Positions 18,663 through 27,473 of a stretch of DNA of 64,000 nt are shown piece by piece; position 1 is the first letter of the stretch; each line of letters begins with the position of its first letter. The translations under genes were made by a program, and so were the position numbers. Source of the DNA: Hyunsoonleella flava (GTDB lineage: Bacteria; Bacteroidota; Bacteroidia; Flavobacteriales; Flavobacteriaceae); assembly GCF_004310325.1 (NCBI RefSeq), contig NZ_SIRT01000002.1, forward strand, positions 310,001-374,000, written 5' to 3'. Under the pieces are notes generated by a model. The model did not search any database. It was not told where the DNA came from and was given only the letters and a program-made list of their open reading frames with translations.

Positions 18663-19358
18663 TTAGTTTGCTAAAGGAATCGCAATACCAATTCCTAAGT
18701 TTAATCCAGACCAGCCCGTAGTTACTTTATTTCCATCACTATCCAATAAATGCGCCTCTTTCATATCTTCAAATTTTAATTTTCCACCGATGTAAAAATC
18801 GGCACCTAAAGTTGCTCGTAAAGTAATCACTTTTAAGGGGTATCTATATATCATTATAGCACCAGAACCAAAGTCAATAGATCTAAAATTCAACACATCA
18901 TTATCAAAAGAATTAGCAATATTACTTTCACTTTTTACTATGAGCTTTGAACTGGTAATTAAACCTTTTACACCAAAAGATAGAGATCCTTTTTTGAATT
19001 GTTGAATATCAAATTCATAAATACCTCCAAAAGTATATCCTCTTAGCTCATCAGTAAGTCTAATATATCCAGAGAAATCAGCAACAGACGATTTTGCTCC
19101 TGCTACTTTATTCTGAAAGAAAAAAGAGGTTTTTATGCTGTTAATTTTAAATCCAATTGAGAATCCATAATTTATACCATAATTATCGGTAGTTTCGAAC
19201 CCTTCAATTGTTAATTGTTCTGATAGGTCTTCATGGAATGTTTTTAGAGGTTGATGAGATAGTAAGCCGATACCAAAATCAGTAAAAATCTCAGAGTTTT
19301 GGGCGCTTACATTTAACGAGAACACTAGAAATATTACTAAACTAAAAATATATTTCAT
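18663..19358 (-). CDS. outer-membrane beta-barrel-like protein, unknown
   Basis: 231 residues with a cleavable signal peptide, MKYIFSLVIFLVFSLNVSAQ. The mature part alternates hydrophobic and polar residues, rich in Gly, Phe and Tyr, and ends in GWSGLNLGIGIAIPLAN, as expected for a small outer-membrane barrel. No family motif was recognised. It lies 9 bases downstream of a large lipoprotein gene on the same strand. The two are probably co-expressed and may act together at the cell surface, which is inferred from context. Confidence 0.6.
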   Translation of the reverse strand: MKYIFSLVIFLVFSLNVSAQNSEIFTDFGIGLLSHQPLKTFHEDLSEQLTIEGFETTDNYGINYGFSIGFKINSIKTSFFFQNKVAGAKSSVADFSGYIRLTDELRGYTFGGIYEFDIQQFKKGSLSFGVKGLITSSKLIVKSESNIANSFDNDVLNFRSIDFGSGAIMIYRYPLKVITLRATLGADFYIGGKLKFEDMKEAHLLDSDGNKVTTGWSGLNLGIGIAIPLAN

Positions 19359-19367
19359 AAATATTTT

Positions 19368-21236
19368 TTAAAAATTATCGATGTAAATCCCTTTTGTGTG
19401 AAAAAGACGCTCATTCTGTAAGTACACAAAATGATCGCCACCTCCATTAATATGTTCATAATGAAAAGTTTCAAGGATATCTGAATTTATATCGAATATG
19501 CCGGCACCACCATTATTGATCAATAAAAGTTTTTCCGACACAGGATCATATTGCATTGATTTTTGGTAAGTTCCAAATTCAAAAGTTTTTTTAGTATTTG
19601 TGTTCAGGTCTGCAATTGAAAATTTACCTGAAAATTCTCCGCTATAGTGTGAATAAATAAGCCGATTCCCAACAACAATTAGCTTTGAAACGTAATCGTC
19701 TTCAATTATGTCTATTATCTTTGATAATTGATTCCCGTCAATCTCATAAATACCTCTGCCGTTTTCATCTGCTATAAAAATATATTTGGCATCGTCCGAA
19801 AGAACACTGCCGATTGAATTTCCAGAACGTATTATGGTATTGGTCTGTATGTTCTCAATGGTTGTATGGGTAGGAAAATATCCAGTACGGGTAATTACTA
19901 TATTACCTCTAAAAACTTTTCTTATATCATTAGCACTACCCGTAACTTGTTTTATGATAGAGAGGTCGTCTTTATCAATCAAGTATGAACTATTAAAAGT
20001 GTCTACATAAAAATTCTGAGTTAATGGGTCTATATAAATGGATAAATGCCGCCCTAATGCTTCACTATTAGAAATATAATTTCTTCTAATAAATTCCATG
20101 TCTTTGGAATATTCATAAATATATAACTCATAGCCCTCAATATTTGATATACGGGCACCATTAACTAATATGTAATATTTTTCATTAGTTGTGTGATATA
20201 CAATTCCTTTATAGTTTGGTACTCCAAAATTGAAAGAGCCAAATGTGTCTTCGTCTAATTTTGCGTTACGAAAAGAATAAATTTCATAACCACCCAAATT
20301 AACTTTGGGTTTAAAATTAATTGTATAATCAGAGCCAAAAATAAAAGGACGATCTACAACCATTTCGCCACCTGCACTTGAACCTAGAAAGCCTGATATT
20401 TGAAGATTTTCAAAATTTCCATATAATGGATGTGATGGCCATTTGATAATATAATCATTGAAACCATTGAACACAATTTTTGGTTCAAACCATTCAATAT
20501 TATATTCTATTTCCTTACTTGATCCATAGTTGTCAGTATACTGATTTGTTAATAAAATTGAATATTCTGCTTTAGAGTAATAGTCATAAAATGGAGTGTT
20601 CCGATTACCCGTATGAAGCACTGTAGTTTTATCAATAAATTTTTTTTGGGAGAGAATTTCTGGGCTTAAGGGCACTTTTTGCTCTGATTCTTTAAATTTT
20701 ATGCTTAAATATGCTTTTTCATAGTCATTACCATTCATTTCTCCCCATTTAACAGTAATACTCCCGTTTTCTATTTTAACTTCGGTAATTGGAGGAGGTG
20801 TTGAGGTTTTTCTGCGAACAACAAAATTAAACTCTTCGATTTTAGTTAAAACTTCTTGACCAAGTTGGTCGGCAATACTACCAGAACCAGAAAAAAAGGA
20901 ATGTTCAAATCTAAGTTTATGAATGCCATCTTTATACCTAGCAGGATATAGGCTAAACCTGCCTGTTTCAGTTTCTGCATTCCATTCAGCTCCTATTTTT
21001 TCTCCATCTAAATATACAATAGATTCTGCTCTAAATGGATTAGAAGGCCCCTCAAAAGTATACGTCATTACTCTTTGAGAATTTATTGTATCACCATTTT
21101 TGAAGTTGCTAATAAGTATTGAGTTGTTTTTTGTTGAAGGCCTATCAATTTCATTAAGATTATCCTCAGAAAAATTATAGGAACAATTAAAACAAATTAT
21201 GGTTAAAATTGAAAATAGTAAGACACTCTTTTTCAT
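19368..21236 (-). CDS. large lipoprotein with propeller-like C-terminal half, unknown
   Basis: 622 residues. MKKSVLLFSILTIICFNCS looks like a lipoprotein signal with Cys near residue 18. The frame is open for 59 codons further upstream, but that part is not signal-like, so I start at this ATG. Residues around 35-140 look like an Ig-like domain (ISNFKNGDTINSQRVMTYTF), followed by a fibronectin-like stretch. The C-terminal 300 residues contain repeated short strand motifs such as YIFIADENGRGIYEID and KLLLINNGGAGIFDI, typical of a beta-propeller. I know no named family. It pairs with the barrel-like gene downstream. Confidence 0.6.
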   Translation of the reverse strand: MKKSVLLFSILTIICFNCSYNFSEDNLNEIDRPSTKNNSILISNFKNGDTINSQRVMTYTFEGPSNPFRAESIVYLDGEKIGAEWNAETETGRFSLYPARYKDGIHKLRFEHSFFSGSGSIADQLGQEVLTKIEEFNFVVRRKTSTPPPITEVKIENGSITVKWGEMNGNDYEKAYLSIKFKESEQKVPLSPEILSQKKFIDKTTVLHTGNRNTPFYDYYSKAEYSILLTNQYTDNYGSSKEIEYNIEWFEPKIVFNGFNDYIIKWPSHPLYGNFENLQISGFLGSSAGGEMVVDRPFIFGSDYTINFKPKVNLGGYEIYSFRNAKLDEDTFGSFNFGVPNYKGIVYHTTNEKYYILVNGARISNIEGYELYIYEYSKDMEFIRRNYISNSEALGRHLSIYIDPLTQNFYVDTFNSSYLIDKDDLSIIKQVTGSANDIRKVFRGNIVITRTGYFPTHTTIENIQTNTIIRSGNSIGSVLSDDAKYIFIADENGRGIYEIDGNQLSKIIDIIEDDYVSKLIVVGNRLIYSHYSGEFSGKFSIADLNTNTKKTFEFGTYQKSMQYDPVSEKLLLINNGGAGIFDINSDILETFHYEHINGGGDHFVYLQNERLFHTKGIYIDNF

Positions 21237-21459
21237 TCTGAAATTGTAGATTTTAAAATAATACAAGTTAAAACTACTCATACGTTTCTTACCAACCAAC
21301 TCTTTTCTATTAAATAAACAATTATTAAGTTTTATGGTATGCTGTGGCATATAATATAATAAATAAGAACATTGTAAAATCTTATTAATACTGTAGTTAA
21401 TAAATTTAAGCATTGATTTTAATCCTTCTTAAGTACCTGTAACTTTAAAAAATAAACAC

Positions 21460-21590
21460 ATGAAACTCTTATATCCCCAGCAAAATTTTTAGACTTTGTA
21501 ACAAAATTGCCAACATCAAGACATACAGAACCTTAGTTTTTAAAACAGTCAGAGTATTTGAATAAATTACTTAAAAGAAATAAGTCAAAA
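21460..21590 (+). pseudogene. decayed 5' fragment of yaaA
   Basis: Aligns by eye over about 130 bases with the first 130 bases of the intact yaaA at 22509, at roughly three-quarters identity or better. It starts at the equivalent ATG and includes the matching block CCAGCAAAAT and TTGAATAAA. Indels after codon 2 and in-frame stops destroy the frame. It ends where the rluD fragment begins, so it is one side of an old recombination junction. Confidence 0.8.
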
Positions 21591-21593
21591 TTT

Positions 21594-21706
21594 TAGGATT
21601 TGAGCACCCTAAAACATTAGCGTTTATGCGTTTTGAAACACCTGTTCCTGAGGATATAGAGGCTTGTGTAGAGAAGTGGCGTAATTACTCTAAACATTCA
21701 GGATAA
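21594..21706 (+). pseudogene. 3' fragment of rluD
   Basis: Matches the last part of rluD (about 18511-18614). The stretch from TTTATGCGTTTTGAAAC to GAGAAGTGGCGT differs at only about one base in 59. There is no start codon or catalytic domain, so it cannot be functional. It joins directly to the yaaA fragment, the reverse of the gene order expected outside a tandem duplication junction. Confidence 0.85.
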
Positions 21707-21720
21707 CAACTATTCAATAT

Positions 21721-22344
21721 TTATAGTTTTAAATGTTTAAGCAATTCTTTTATACCAAACTCAGGACTAGTAAATACCTCTTTATCTAAGTTTTGTAAAT
21801 GGTTTTTTGCGCCAGCCATTGATGCTTGTGCTAGGAAAAATACATCAACTTCAGATGCTTTTTCAATAGTCTTTTTTGCAATGCCTTTGTTGTAGCTGTC
21901 TATATCGTCTTTTTCAAAAAGTTGCCATAACTCAGAACAATCAACGTCCACTATTTCAATAGCTTTTTTTGTTTCATGGGCTATCTTAAGCATCAAGTTT
22001 TCGCTTACTGTTTTTGTAGAGTTAGCAGTGTATACCAATCCTATTTTGGCATAATTATTTACCAAATAAGCTATGACAGGATAATCTATTCTGTAAACAT
22101 CAGGATATTTATCACTTTCCGCGCCATACGTGGAACAGGTGCAAATAATAAGAGAAGGATTATCTTTTCTAATAGCTTCAATTTCTTTTTCAAACTGAAC
22201 AGAATCTGTTACTCCAGTTTCTAAAGCACTATCCAATATGTTTTTGTTGACATAATGTTGTATGCCAATTTCAATATTTTGAGTTCTCACTAATGCTTCA
22301 AAAGTATCAATATGTGCTTTATTTGTGTGTAGAAATGCAATCAT
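21721..22344 (-). CDS. Asp/Glu racemase-family protein, probably non-canonical
   Basis: 207 residues with the layout of the Asp/Glu racemase and hydantoin racemase superfamily. The first active-site Cys is in LIICTCSTYGAESD. The region that should hold the second Cys reads VFFLAQASMAGA, with Ala/Ser instead. Without the second Cys, true racemisation is doubtful and another reaction (decarboxylase or isomerase type) or a binding role is possible. It is alone, between the rluD fragment and the divergent yaaA. A substrate cannot be inferred. Confidence 0.6.
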   Translation of the reverse strand: MIAFLHTNKAHIDTFEALVRTQNIEIGIQHYVNKNILDSALETGVTDSVQFEKEIEAIRKDNPSLIICTCSTYGAESDKYPDVYRIDYPVIAYLVNNYAKIGLVYTANSTKTVSENLMLKIAHETKKAIEIVDVDCSELWQLFEKDDIDSYNKGIAKKTIEKASEVDVFFLAQASMAGAKNHLQNLDKEVFTSPEFGIKELLKHLKL

Positions 22345-22508
22345 TTTACTGTGGTATTTTTGGATAAGTATATCTAATGTAAATTTAAATAGTTATAAGT
22401 TTAGATTATGACTTCATCACAAATAATAGTTAGCTTACACTACAATTGCTAAAAATGAATTGTAAATTTGAACTATTATAGAATGAACGTAAATAAATAA
22501 AATATAAA

Positions 22509-23267
22509 ATGAAGTTAGTCATTTCTCCAGCAAAATCTTTGGACTTTGAAACAGAATTACCAACCTCAAAATATACTGAGCCTCAGTTTTTGAAACAATC
22601 GGAGCGTTTGAATAAACTACTCAAAAAGAAATCAGCTAAAAGTTTGTCAAAGCTTATGAGCATTTCGGATGCATTGGGTCAACTCAATTACGAGCGCAAC
22701 CAATCTTGGGAGCTACCTTTTACAACTGATAATTCTCGGCCAGCAGTTTATGCATTTAATGGTGATGTATATCGTGGACTAGATGCCTACACTATTCCAG
22801 AAGAAAAATTAGATACATTACAAAATACAGTGCGTATTCTTTCTGGATTGTATGGTGTTTTAAAACCAACAGATTTAATTCAACCTTATCGCTTAGAAAT
22901 GGGGACGAAATTACCTGTAGGTTCAAAAAAGAATTTATATGAATTTTGGAAAAAAGATATCACTAAGGCTTTAAATGAAGAGCTGGAAGACGATGAGCTA
23001 TTTCTAAATTTGGCAAGTAACGAATACTTTAAAGCCATTGATAAAAAAGCGTTGAAAGTTCCTGTAATAACAGCTAATTTCAAGGACTTTAAGAACGGTA
23101 CATATAAGGTTATTTCATTTTTTGCAAAAGAAGCGCGGGGCGCCATGGCTAGATATATTATCGATACAAATGCCCAAACCATAGAAGACTTAAAAGGTTT
23201 TAATTATATGGATTATGGTTTCAGCGAAGATATGTCTACCAATACCGATTTGGTTTTTATAAGGTAG
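22509..23267 (+). CDS. yaaA: peroxide stress protein YaaA
   Basis: 252 residues, the normal size of the YaaA (UPF0246) family. In E. coli this protein lowers free iron during hydrogen peroxide stress and binds DNA. Signature blocks: [15 protein letters not shown] at the N-terminus, [48 protein letters not shown] and [17 protein letters not shown]. It diverges from the racemase-family gene. A decayed copy of its first 130 bases lies at 21460-21590. Confidence 0.94.
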   Translation: MKLVISPAKSLDFETELPTSKYTEPQFLKQSERLNKLLKKKSAKSLSKLMSISDALGQLNYERNQSWELPFTTDNSRPAVYAFNGDVYRGLDAYTIPEEKLDTLQNTVRILSGLYGVLKPTDLIQPYRLEMGTKLPVGSKKNLYEFWKKDITKALNEELEDDELFLNLASNEYFKAIDKKALKVPVITANFKDFKNGTYKVISFFAKEARGAMARYIIDTNAQTIEDLKGFNYMDYGFSEDMSTNTDLVFIR

Positions 23268-23322
23268 GTTAGTTTCAGTTTTTTCGTTAAGTTTAAAACC
23301 TCAACCCATTCCAATTTAATAC

Positions 23323-24045
23323 ATGTGGTATTACCTAATAATTGCACTTCAGGGATTTTGTATTTATCATGCCATAAAGAATAGACGTCCGTATTATTGG
23401 ATATTCATCATTTTCTTTTTGTCGCTTTTGGGTTGTATTATTTATATCATAACTCAAGTTTATAGTAAGCGCGACGCCGAAAAAATCAGTTCGGAGATTA
23501 CCAATATTATCAATCCCACTAAGAAGATTAGAGACTTAGAGAAGCAAGTGGAGTTTTCAGATACGTATCAAAACAGGGTGAATCTGGCTGACGCACATTT
23601 GGAGAATAAAGATTACCAAAATGCCTTAAAACATTATCAAAATGCTTTGGATGGTAATTTTCAAAATGACTTTTATGTGATTAAAAATATGATTGAAGCC
23701 TATCATCATATCGAAGATTATAAAAGTGTGGTGTCTTATGGAGAACAAATAAAATCGCATCCAGAATTCAAAAAATCCAGAACACAGTTTTTGTATGGAT
23801 TGGCGCTTGAAAAGGAAGGTGAGATTGCTAAGGCTGAAGAAAATTTAAAAGCGATAGATATCCGGTTTTCATTCTACAATGAACGTTTAGTTTATGCCAA
23901 CTTTCTATTAAATATTAATAAGAAAGATGAAGCCAAAGAGATTTTAGAGTCCTTAATTTCTGAAGGACAACACATGACAAAACCGAATAAAAAGCTATAT
24001 GGCACAACAATTTCCGAAGCTAAAAAGCTGTTGGAAGTTTTGTAG
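23323..24045 (+). CDS. membrane-anchored TPR protein
   Basis: 240 residues. The first 50 hold two hydrophobic segments, WYYLIIALQGFCIYHAI and YYWIFIIFFLSLLGCIIYII, of the PLD-nuclease-N-like type seen in cardiolipin synthases. TPR helices follow in the cytoplasm: NRVNLADAHLENKDYQNALK, VIKNMIEAYHHIEDYKSVVS, and further degenerate units to the end. It probably serves as a scaffold. It follows yaaA by 55 bases on the same strand. Its stop codon directly abuts the stop of the bTHX gene on the other strand. Confidence 0.75.
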   Translation: MWYYLIIALQGFCIYHAIKNRRPYYWIFIIFFLSLLGCIIYIITQVYSKRDAEKISSEITNIINPTKKIRDLEKQVEFSDTYQNRVNLADAHLENKDYQNALKHYQNALDGNFQNDFYVIKNMIEAYHHIEDYKSVVSYGEQIKSHPEFKKSRTQFLYGLALEKEGEIAKAEENLKAIDIRFSFYNERLVYANFLLNINKKDEAKEILESLISEGQHMTKPNKKLYGTTISEAKKLLEVL

Positions 24046-24180
24046 TTATTTGGCTTTAGCTTTTTTTTCTACACTTATTTTTTGCTCAACACTTGGTTTC
24101 TTTTTAATGCGAGGTCGTCTTGCACCAAAAGTACCTCTATTAATTTTACCGCGTTTTGTTTTTTTATCGCCTTTTCCCAT
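24046..24180 (-). CDS. small ribosomal subunit protein bTHX
   Basis: A 44-residue, very basic protein starting MGKGDKKTKRGKI, then GTFGARRPRIKKKPS. This is the signature of the small-subunit protein THX (bTHX/S31), which in Thermus sits in a pocket of the 30S head. The Lys/Ala tail is longer than in the shortest homologues. The ATG and TAA are both clear. The gene is short and ends exactly against the TPR gene's stop, so it is easily missed. Confidence 0.85.
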   Translation of the reverse strand: MGKGDKKTKRGKINRGTFGARRPRIKKKPSVEQKISVEKKAKAK

Positions 24181-24195
24181 TCAATTGTAATATTT

Positions 24196-24242
24196 GTCAT
24201 TCCCACGGCTTGAGCTGAACTTGTTTCAGTAAGGCGGGAATC
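24196..24242. repeat. GTCATTCCC...GCGGGAATC repeat (family B, degenerate)
   Basis: Begins GTCATTCCC and ends GCGGGAATC, with arms able to pair. It is a degraded relative of the palindromes at 36062-36079 and 36410-36427. It lies in the 140-base gap upstream of the bTHX gene. Confidence 0.55.
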
Positions 24243-24318
24243 TTTATTAATTTTAATTTCAAGTTTAATCTACAAAAAATTAATCCCGAGAGCAAAAGAT
24301 TAACACCTGATTAACGGT

Positions 24319-24326
24319 TAAATTTG
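24319..24326 (+). promoter_or_regulatory. promoter -7 element for the glycosylase-like gene
   Basis: TAAATTTG matches TAnnTTTG 21 bases before the ATG at 24348. It also overlaps an in-frame TTG, which argues against that TTG as the start. Confidence 0.5.
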
Positions 24327-24347
24327 TTATATCAGGAAAGACATAAA

Positions 24348-25025
24348 ATGTTCAAACTTAAACATCCATATCCACCATTTATTCAAAATAATACCACAAA
24401 ACTGATTGTTGGTACATTACCGCCACCTCGCTTTTCAACAGGAGCGCTTTTAGAAAAGGATGTTGATTTCTGTTACGGTAGTTATTACAATTCACTGTGG
24501 TTATTCATAGATAAAATTCATAATTTAAATTTACGATACGATAATTCAAATGAGGCTATTGCCCAACGCAAAGATTTTCTTATTGAAAATAAAATAGGTG
24601 TTTGTGATATTGTAGAAAGTGCAGAACGCGATAAAATTGATGCTTCAGATTTAGGTATGAAAAATATCAAACTCCGAGATATTATTGGCTATTTAAAGCA
24701 ATATCCAAATATTGATACCTTACTATTTACAGGTGGAAATAGTAAAAACGGACCTGAATATTTCTTTAGAAAACATCTTAAAGATTATAATTTGAAGTTG
24801 GAGTTGATGAATAATGAAGTGCCGAGAATCCATCAATTCACGATACGTCACACTGAGCGCAGTCGAAGTGTCTCAAGAACGATAAAAACCGTTTCCCTTA
24901 CCTCAGGTTCTGGTGCTGCAAATATTTCAATAAGTAGAATGCCACTTTACAAACAACTAAAGGCCAAAAACCCAGATTTTAATACGTTTGATTTTAGAGT
25001 GATGCAGTATCGGGAGTTCTTTTAG
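24348..25025 (+). CDS. uracil-DNA-glycosylase-superfamily-like protein with in-frame repeat insert
   Basis: 225 residues. LIVGTLPPPRFSTGALLEKD resembles motif 1 of the uracil-DNA glycosylase superfamily, and TVSLTSGSGAANISIS resembles motif 2. Such enzymes remove damaged or mismatched bases, but the activity here is not certain. Between the two motifs, HTERSRSVS is encoded by a dispersed repeat (24846-24874) that keeps the frame open. The insert lies just before motif 2, so the fold may tolerate it as a surface loop or the protein may be inactive. Started at ATG because the upstream TTG is part of a promoter element. Confidence 0.6.
   Translation: MFKLKHPYPPFIQNNTTKLIVGTLPPPRFSTGALLEKDVDFCYGSYYNSLWLFIDKIHNLNLRYDNSNEAIAQRKDFLIENKIGVCDIVESAERDKIDASDLGMKNIKLRDIIGYLKQYPNIDTLLFTGGNSKNGPEYFFRKHLKDYNLKLELMNNEVPRIHQFTIRHTERSRSVSRTIKTVSLTSGSGAANISISRMPLYKQLKAKNPDFNTFDFRVMQYREFF
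24846..24874. repeat. dispersed repeat (family C) inside a coding sequence
   Basis: The core CACTGAGCGCAGTCGAAGTG has partly palindromic arms (CACT/AGTG, ACTG/CAGT). From memory it resembles a short repeat widespread between genes in Bacteroidota. Here it lies in the glycosylase-like gene and is read as HTERSRSVS without a frameshift. Confidence 0.6.
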
Positions 25026-25054
25026 TACATTTAAAAAAAACCAACAGCTTCAAA

Positions 25055-26038
25055 TTAATAAACACCTCTTATATGCTCATGCACTTTTTCGTCATAAAAA
25101 TGTTTTAAATCTTGCATCAATTTTTCAGAAAGTTGCGGTAGGCTACTTGTTTTCGAATTTTGAATGACATGTTTTGTATTACTAGCTCCTGGAATAATGG
25201 TAGTAACCGCTTTATGGTCTAAAATCCATCTAAGCGATAAGTCTGCTAACGACATTTCATCAGGACATAAGCCTTTTAATTCCTCAGACAGTGTAACACC
25301 TGTTTTAAAGGGTAAACCCGCAAAGGTTTCACCAACGTTAAAGGCTTCGCCATTTTTGTTGTAATTTCTATGGTCGTTTTCTGGAAATTCTGTGTCCACA
25401 TTAAATTTGCCACTAAGCAAACCACTAGCCAAAGGAAGCCTCACTATAATACCAACCTCTTTTTTAGCTGCTTGTGGTAATAACTCGGTAACCAATTTTT
25501 GTCTAAAAATATTAAAGATGACTTGTAGTGATTGCAAACCTTCTTGTTCTAAACATATGAGTCCTTGTGCTACACTTTCTACACTGGCACCAAAATGAGC
25601 TATTTTACCTTCTTGCTGTAATAATCTTAGCCAATTAAAAATAGCGCCATTTTCTAAAATTTCAGTGGGTATACAGTGCAACTGCAAGAGATCTATACAA
25701 TCTACACCCAATCTTTTAAGTGATTTTTCAACACAGTTTCTTAAGGTTTGTTCTGTATAATTATTAGGATATACATCGGCAGTTCGTCCAAATTTGGTAG
25801 CCACTTTTATGTTATGAGATGATATTTTTAGAAACTCACCAATTAAAGTTTCGCTTCTTCCATCGCCATACACATCGGCAGTGTCAAAGAAATTTATTCC
25901 ATTATTTACGGCTTCATTTAAAATATCAAATGCTTTTGTTTTGTCTATTTCGTTGCCCCAATCTGCACCTAATTGCCAGCATCCCAATCCAACTTCACTA
26001 ACTTTAAATCCGTTATGCCCTAATTGTCTTTGTTTCAT
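25055..26038 (-). CDS. aldo/keto reductase
   Basis: NADPH-dependent oxidoreductase of the AKR superfamily, 327 residues, TIM barrel. Catalytic residues are visible: Asp and Tyr in FFDTADVYGDGRSE, Lys in VATKFG, His in LLQLHCIP. The C-terminal cofactor block TTIIPGASNTKHV is present. The N-terminal MKQRQLGHNGFKVSEVGLGC is typical of the AKR11/12-like group. The carbonyl substrate is unknown. It diverges from rhlE. Confidence 0.9.
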   Translation of the reverse strand: MKQRQLGHNGFKVSEVGLGCWQLGADWGNEIDKTKAFDILNEAVNNGINFFDTADVYGDGRSETLIGEFLKISSHNIKVATKFGRTADVYPNNYTEQTLRNCVEKSLKRLGVDCIDLLQLHCIPTEILENGAIFNWLRLLQQEGKIAHFGASVESVAQGLICLEQEGLQSLQVIFNIFRQKLVTELLPQAAKKEVGIIVRLPLASGLLSGKFNVDTEFPENDHRNYNKNGEAFNVGETFAGLPFKTGVTLSEELKGLCPDEMSLADLSLRWILDHKAVTTIIPGASNTKHVIQNSKTSSLPQLSEKLMQDLKHFYDEKVHEHIRGVY

Positions 26039-26126
26039 AATAAATTTTTGATTTACAAATTTAAGTATTTATAAATAGTCTTAAAATTAGATGTACCTTC
26101 GTGCCCTAATAGAAGAAGGAGGTAAA

Positions 26127-26201
26127 ATGCATAATGTTTTGTTATCTCAAATGCTCGTTTGGAGTCTTCATAAACAAAATATATGTCATTTCAATCTTTA
26201 G
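26127..26201 (+). other. candidate upstream ORF with strong Shine-Dalgarno before rhlE
   Basis: AAGGAGGT at 26116-26123 precedes an ATG at 26127 that opens a 24-codon frame ([19 protein letters not shown] and five more). The frame ends 19 bases inside rhlE, in a different reading frame. A full Shine-Dalgarno is unusual in this phylum. A degenerate -7 element, TACCTTCG, lies just upstream of the leader. It could be a regulatory leader peptide or a chance ORF. Confidence 0.4.
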
Positions 26202-27460
26202 GCTTATCCGAAGCCTTGCTAAAAGCAATTAGCAAAAAAGGATACACTACCCCTAGTCCCATTCAACAAAAAGCCATTCCACCAGTTTTAGAAGGCAAAG
26301 ATGTATTAGCATCGGCACAAACAGGAACAGGAAAAACAGCAGGGTTTACGCTGCCACTTTTACACATACTTTCTGAAAACCCAAAGCAAAAATATAGACC
26401 CATTCGCGCTTTGATTTTAACGCCAACACGAGAACTAGCAGCACAAGTTTATGCTAATGTTAGAGAATATAGTGAGTTTTTAAACTTACGAAGTGCTGTA
26501 ATTTTTGGCGGTGTTAATCAAAAGCCACAGGTTGCAACCATTCGTCAAGGTGTTGATGTTTTGGTTGCAACTCCTGGTCGTTTATTAGATTTACAAAACC
26601 AAGGTTTATTATCACTAAAGCGTGTTGAAATTTTTGTTTTAGATGAAGCCGATAGAATGTTAGATATGGGCTTTTTAAGAGATATTCAAAAGGTGATTAA
26701 TTTGATGCCCGATAAACGTCAGAATTTGATGTTTTCGGCAACCTTTTCAAAAGATATCAAAAAATTAGCACATGGTATTTTAAATAATCCTATTCAAGTT
26801 GAAGCCACTCCTGAAAACACAACTGTTGAAGTAATTTCACAAAAAGTATATCGCGTAGCGAAAGCAAAAAAAACAGATTTAATTATAAAGTTAATCTCAG
26901 AAGGTAATTGGAAACAAGTTTTAGTGTTTACAAGAACGAAGCATGGTGCTAATCGTTTATGCGAAAAGATGGTAAAATCCGGAATTACTGCTGCAGCCAT
27001 TCATGGGAATAAAAGCCAAGGTGCTAGAACAAAAGCCTTATCTGGTTTTAAAAGCGGACGTGTTCGTGTTTTAGTAGCAACAGATATTGCGGCGCGTGGA
27101 TTAGATATTCCGTTATTGCCACATGTTATTAATTTTGAATTGCCTAATATTTCTGAAGACTATGTACACCGAATAGGTAGAACTGGTAGAGCAGGAGCTA
27201 ACGGACAAGCATTATCTTTAGTAAGTGCAGATGAAACCTCTTTTTTAAAAGGTATTGAAAAATTAATAGGAGAAAAAATTGAGGTAGAAATTATAGAAGG
27301 CTTTGAGCCCGACCCTAATGCCTCTACTGAACCCATTAAGCAAGGCCAAAACAGGCAACACAGAAATAGACCAAGAAATTCTAATTCAAATAATTCTGGA
27401 AGACAAAGAAATAGAAATAATAAAAACAACGCTAAACGTCGTAATAATAGGAGAAATTAA
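26183..27460 (+). CDS. rhlE: DEAD-box RNA helicase, RhlE type
   Basis: ATP-dependent RNA helicase, 425 residues. Motifs are in order: Q motif [10 protein letters not shown], motif [11 protein letters not shown], Ia PTRELAAQV, Ib [56 protein letters not shown] and [12 protein letters not shown]. The C-terminal tail of about 50 residues is Asn/Arg-rich and disordered, usual for RhlE-like proteins that act on rRNA or mRNA. An upstream ORF with a Shine-Dalgarno overlaps its start. Repeat family B follows the stop codon. Confidence 0.95.
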   Translation: MSFQSLGLSEALLKAISKKGYTTPSPIQQKAIPPVLEGKDVLASAQTGTGKTAGFTLPLLHILSENPKQKYRPIRALILTPTRELAAQVYANVREYSEFLNLRSAVIFGGVNQKPQVATIRQGVDVLVATPGRLLDLQNQGLLSLKRVEIFVLDEADRMLDMGFLRDIQKVINLMPDKRQNLMFSATFSKDIKKLAHGILNNPIQVEATPENTTVEVISQKVYRVAKAKKTDLIIKLISEGNWKQVLVFTRTKHGANRLCEKMVKSGITAAAIHGNKSQGARTKALSGFKSGRVRVLVATDIAARGLDIPLLPHVINFELPNISEDYVHRIGRTGRAGANGQALSLVSADETSFLKGIEKLIGEKIEVEIIEGFEPDPNASTEPIKQGQNRQHRNRPRNSNSNNSGRQRNRNNKNNAKRRNNRRN

Positions 27461-27473
27461 GGTAAGTTGATAT

